Source: JABCYV01 sp963729325 | Lineage (GTDB): Bacteria; Acidobacteriota; Terriglobia; Terriglobales; Acidobacteriaceae | NCBI GenBank assembly: GCA_963729325.1 | Contig: CAVSNS010000042.1 | Location: 10,503 to 74,502 of the forward strand | Length of the DNA: 64,000 nucleotides | Direction of reading: 5' to 3' | Position numbers and translations under genes: made by a program | Notes under the pieces: generated by a model | What the model saw: the letters and a program-made list of their open reading frames with translations, nothing else | Told to the model about the DNA's origin: nothing | The model's database searches: none | In this document: in pieces, positions 61,622 through 64,000 of the stretch | How the letters are laid out: every line of letters starts with the position of its first letter | Position numbering within the stretch: the first letter of the stretch is position 1

Positions 61622-62924
61622 CTAAAACGGATGCGCGCCGTGCGCGCCCAATGAGAACTGCACCTGCATGAATAGCTGATTCGTATCGATATTTGTACCG
61701 GCATAGCGGGTAAATTCATATTGTCCACGTATCTGGCTGAACTCGCTTGGCCAGTATGTGAGCACGGCTGAGACCCCGTCATCAGTCAGTCTGGCACTCC
61801 GAGCCTCACCCGCACGGTCGTAGCGTGCGCCAACAAACCACCGCCGGCCCAACTGGTAGTCGCCTGAGGCGTAAAAGCCGAAAGCGCGCTGCTCAGACGG
61901 AAGTTGCTGTCGTTGGCTCCAGATCAATTCTCCTCGTCCCACGAAAGAGTGGTAGATGGAGCGGCGCAACGGCTTCCAGCGCAGGGTGCCGTCAATACCG
62001 TAGAGCTGCGTCAGGAGATTCGGGCCAGCATCATTATGTCCGCGCGAATACGAGGCCCCGAGATCGATGTTGGTCGATTCGGTGATGTCCTTGTAGCCAC
62101 GCAAATGTCCGACGGCACTCACGTCGCTGTTATTGAGTGCTTGATAGAGGGGATGCTGCTGGTCGCCGGAATCACCGCGGAAAACCTGCCCCACCAGCTC
62201 CATAAATATTCCTTTGGGGGCCGGCAATATGCGTTGCACCGAGACGCCAGCGTCATCGATGCCGTCTTCGCCCGCAACCAAATTGTTGGTTACGAGAGGC
62301 CGGTCCACCCATGGCAAAACGTGGTTGTGCATCGTGTTCACTTTGCCAAAAGCCCCCGGAATTTGCCCACTTTTGCGACGAACCCGGCGGGCAAAGCTGT
62401 GAGCGTGATGTACCCTTCTTCGAGAGTCACGCCTTCCTCTCCGAACGACAGAAAGAAGTCGCCGCGAGCGTAGGGATCAATGATGGCCTGAACGCCCAGT
62501 TCCGACTCATGCATCTGAAAGGATGGAGACGGATTCACCGGGTTATGTCCGGCAACACCGATGAAGTCCCCGATCATACTAATATCGGGGTTCAATGCCT
62601 TAGCAGCGCTGCCTCCGGCCCCGCCTAGGGTTGGCTCCTGCAGCGCCCTTTCCTGGGTAGGCGCCGTCGAAACTTGGGGCGGGCCAGGATCTGGGCTCCA
62701 GCGCCTGCCGCAGCTGCCGAGGTCGTCGCAGATGCTGGCGGCTGACTCTTCAACTGCCTAATTTCCCCTTCCATTGCAACGATGCGATCCTCGAGATCGA
62801 GGATCTTCTGCATTAAAGCAGCGTTATCGGGTTGGTTCGCCGCCGGCAGTCCGCCTGCCTGTTGGGCACAAAGAGGAATCGCCAGAAGAGCTGCTTGAAC
62901 TAGCAAGGTCAGATAATGTCTCAT
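61622..62924 (-). CDS. Porin-like outer-membrane protein of the metal-uptake operon, two frameshifts
   Basis: Three frames join: 62924 to about 62625 (signal peptide TLLVQAALLAIPLCAQQAGG and a coiled coil ALMQKILDLEDRIVAMEGEI), about 62610-62345 (NPDISMIGDFIGVAGHNPVN, FQMHESELGVQAIIDPYARG), and about 62341-61622 (HNHVLPWVDRPLVTNN, IDLGASYSRGHNDAGPN, YSFVGRGELIW-type strands, ending in the aromatic strand LFMQVQFSLGAHGAHPF). The alternating strand pattern and a terminal Phe indicate a beta barrel of about 430 residues. It is upstream of and tightly coupled to the binding-protein gene, so it probably passes the same metal through the outer membrane. Confidence 0.8.
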
Positions 62925-63053
62925 TCGAAGATCACCTCGACGATCTGGAGATTGGACCTCCCCCGGAAAGCCCGGATCGCCACCTGTTAGCCACGGATGT
63001 ATAAGGCTCCTGGTATGGCATAGCGCCCGGCTTCGGGGAGTTAGCGAGACTTG

Positions 63054-63371
63054 CTAGGCTGACGGTGGAGGGCGGATGTGGAGGGACGAAACGAAACCGG
63101 ACGACTCCGGGAATGCAGGTGTCGGAAGAACTAAGGGCGCACCGTTGAAGACCGCATCCGGTTGGAACGTAGTGCTGCTGAGTACTCCGGAATGCGCTAC
63201 CGAGCATATGGAGCATTCATGGCCGGGAAGCTTGGAATTCTCGGCATGTACGTGGATTGCTTGTACGACGCCGGTAAAGGCCACCAACCAGATACATAGC
63301 CAAGACAGGGCCGCCACATGCCTGCTCCCGCGTGACTCGTATCCAATTGAATTCAAAATAGAATGCCCCAA
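63054..63371 (-). CDS. Small secreted His/Cys-rich protein (DUF2946-like), copy 2
   Basis: Up to 105 residues (start TTG 63371; a GTG at 63317 behind GGGAGCAGG is an alternative). Hydrophobic signal LSWLCIWLVAFTGVVQ, then AIHVHAENSKLPGHECSICS-VAHSG with the same His/Cys pattern as copy 1, and the same C-terminus SSGFVSSLHIRPPPS. The DNA of the two 3' ends is nearly identical over about 50 bp. It lies 129 bp upstream of the porin gene and is the apparent first gene of the metal-uptake operon. Probable periplasmic metal binder. Confidence 0.72.
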   Translation of the reverse strand: MGHSILNSIGYESRGSRHVAALSWLCIWLVAFTGVVQAIHVHAENSKLPGHECSICSVAHSGVLSSTTFQPDAVFNGAPLVLPTPAFPESSGFVSSLHIRPPPSA

Positions 63372-63442
63372 ACTCCCAATTTTGTTATAGCACGCTTAAC
63401 GGGTCCGATGCAGTTCGTAATCAATGAGTTGCCAACCAAAGG

Positions 63443-64000
63443 TCACAGCCCGAACAGTTCCCGAAGTCGCTTGGTCTGGGCGCGGCTGACCGGAATTTCG
63501 CTTTGCTTCTTATCATCCATGCGCAGTTGGTAGGAACTTTTGAACCAGGGAACAACTTCCTTGATCCGGTTAATGTTCACCATGTAGGAGCGGTGGGCGC
63601 GCCAGAAAAGATTGGGATCGAGGCTATCCGGATTCTTCGAGCGTGCGGCAGTTCGACTGGCCTTCCATTCCGTTGATCCCGCTGGTCACGACCGAGATGA
63701 CGCCCTCCTCGATGGAAGCAAAGCAGATATCCTTCTGATTGACCAGGAACAGCCGTCCCCCAGACTTGAGCAAGACTTTCGATGTCTGCGGCTTCTGCGA
63801 CTCCAGCATGCGCATCAGCGTCTCTAATTTGTCCGCCGAGTTACTGGTGGATTCAACTTTAGCGCGCGCTTTTTGCACCGATAGCGCGACGCGCTTCTTG
63901 TCGAAAGGCTTTAGCAGATAATCAACCGCATTTTATTCGAATGCTTTGACCGCATACTGATCGAATGCAGTGGCGAAAACGATCTTGGGAAGTGGAAACT
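63443..64000 (-). pseudogene. LytTR-family response regulator, incomplete at the window edge, with an in-frame TAA and a frameshift
   Basis: From the right edge: the end of a receiver domain (PKIVFATAFDQYAVKAFE, then TAA at 63933-63935, then NAVDYLLKPFDKKRVALSV with the conserved Lys). Tyr is common at the stop position, so one base change explains it. A linker leads to the LytTR DNA-binding domain (KVLLKSGGRLFLVNQKDICF). A shift near 63640 continues it as NLFWRAHRSYMVNINRIKEV, SYQLRMDDKKQSEIPVSRAQ and TKRLRELFGL, stop at 63443-63445. It probably works with a LytS-type kinase beyond the window. It lies 71 bp upstream of the metal operon on the same strand. Confidence 0.8.

Noticed and set aside
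1..64000. CRISPR arrays, tRNA/rRNA genes, phage or IS elements
   Set aside because: No regularly spaced direct repeats, tRNA-like T-loop patterns, transposase or phage proteins were recognised on reading either strand.

Overview
The window looks like a chromosomal segment of an acidobacterium of the Terriglobia/Koribacter type. This rests on recognised families and gene order: an aceE-aceF-lpd block, proteins fusing a receiver to TonB, a TonB-dependent receptor with a carboxypeptidase-regulatory-like N-terminus, BlaI/M56 pairs, and intergenic palindromes starting GTCATCCT. It is an inference, because no rRNA or other marker gene is present. I found no prophage, insertion sequence, CRISPR array, tRNA or rRNA gene.

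Layout. 0-8.8 kb: housekeeping and single genes (GAF-SpoIIE phosphatase, RarA, TrmH-family methyltransferase, Sua5/TsaC, YdcF, DinB-like, cyclase, DUF92, Ku). 9-10.7 kb: a broken beta-propeller lipoprotein. 10.8-19 kb: a full chemosensory operon (mcp-cheW-cheR-cheA-cheB-receiver-cheX) behind a small TonB-C protein. 19.3-26.8 kb: a PAS histidine kinase, a receiver and an NtrC-type activator, followed by a probable sigma-54 operon (PilZ-like protein, unknown protein, a DHp protein without kinase domain, a second CheR). 26.9-29.6 kb: Phd/PIN toxin-antitoxin remnant and uvrB. 29.7-35 kb: two tandem receiver-TM-TonB fusions and an MscS channel. 35-41.6 kb: pyruvate dehydrogenase genes. 41.9-47.8 kb: Dps, a LolA-like protein, a ClC channel, a TPR protein and small ORFs. 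47.8-51.4 kb: a BlaI/BlaR1 pair and an HtrA protease that share one operator type. 51.4-56.7 kb: glmS, purS, an XRE regulator, hypothetical genes and a Crp fragment. 56.7-64 kb: a leftward metal-uptake operon (small His/Cys protein, porin, ABC binding protein, ABC permease, second His/Cys protein, TonB receptor) and a LytTR regulator cut by the window edge.

The strongest leads are (i) BlaI-type palindromes in front of both blaI and htrA, which suggest that a BlaI/M56 system controls periplasmic proteolysis; (ii) the metal operon with two paralogous His/Cys-rich secreted proteins and no ABC ATPase gene; (iii) tandem receiver-TonB fusions; and (iv) a sigma-54 circuit with TGAGACA sites whose target operon encodes a DHp-only phosphorelay-like protein and CheR.

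A general caution: about seventeen genes, including the core genes aceE and aceF, carry apparent frameshifts, and four have in-frame stops using all three stop codons. Breaks at homopolymers and in essential enzymes point mainly to sequence or assembly errors rather than mass pseudogenisation. Spans given for such genes are reconstructions from joined reading frames.
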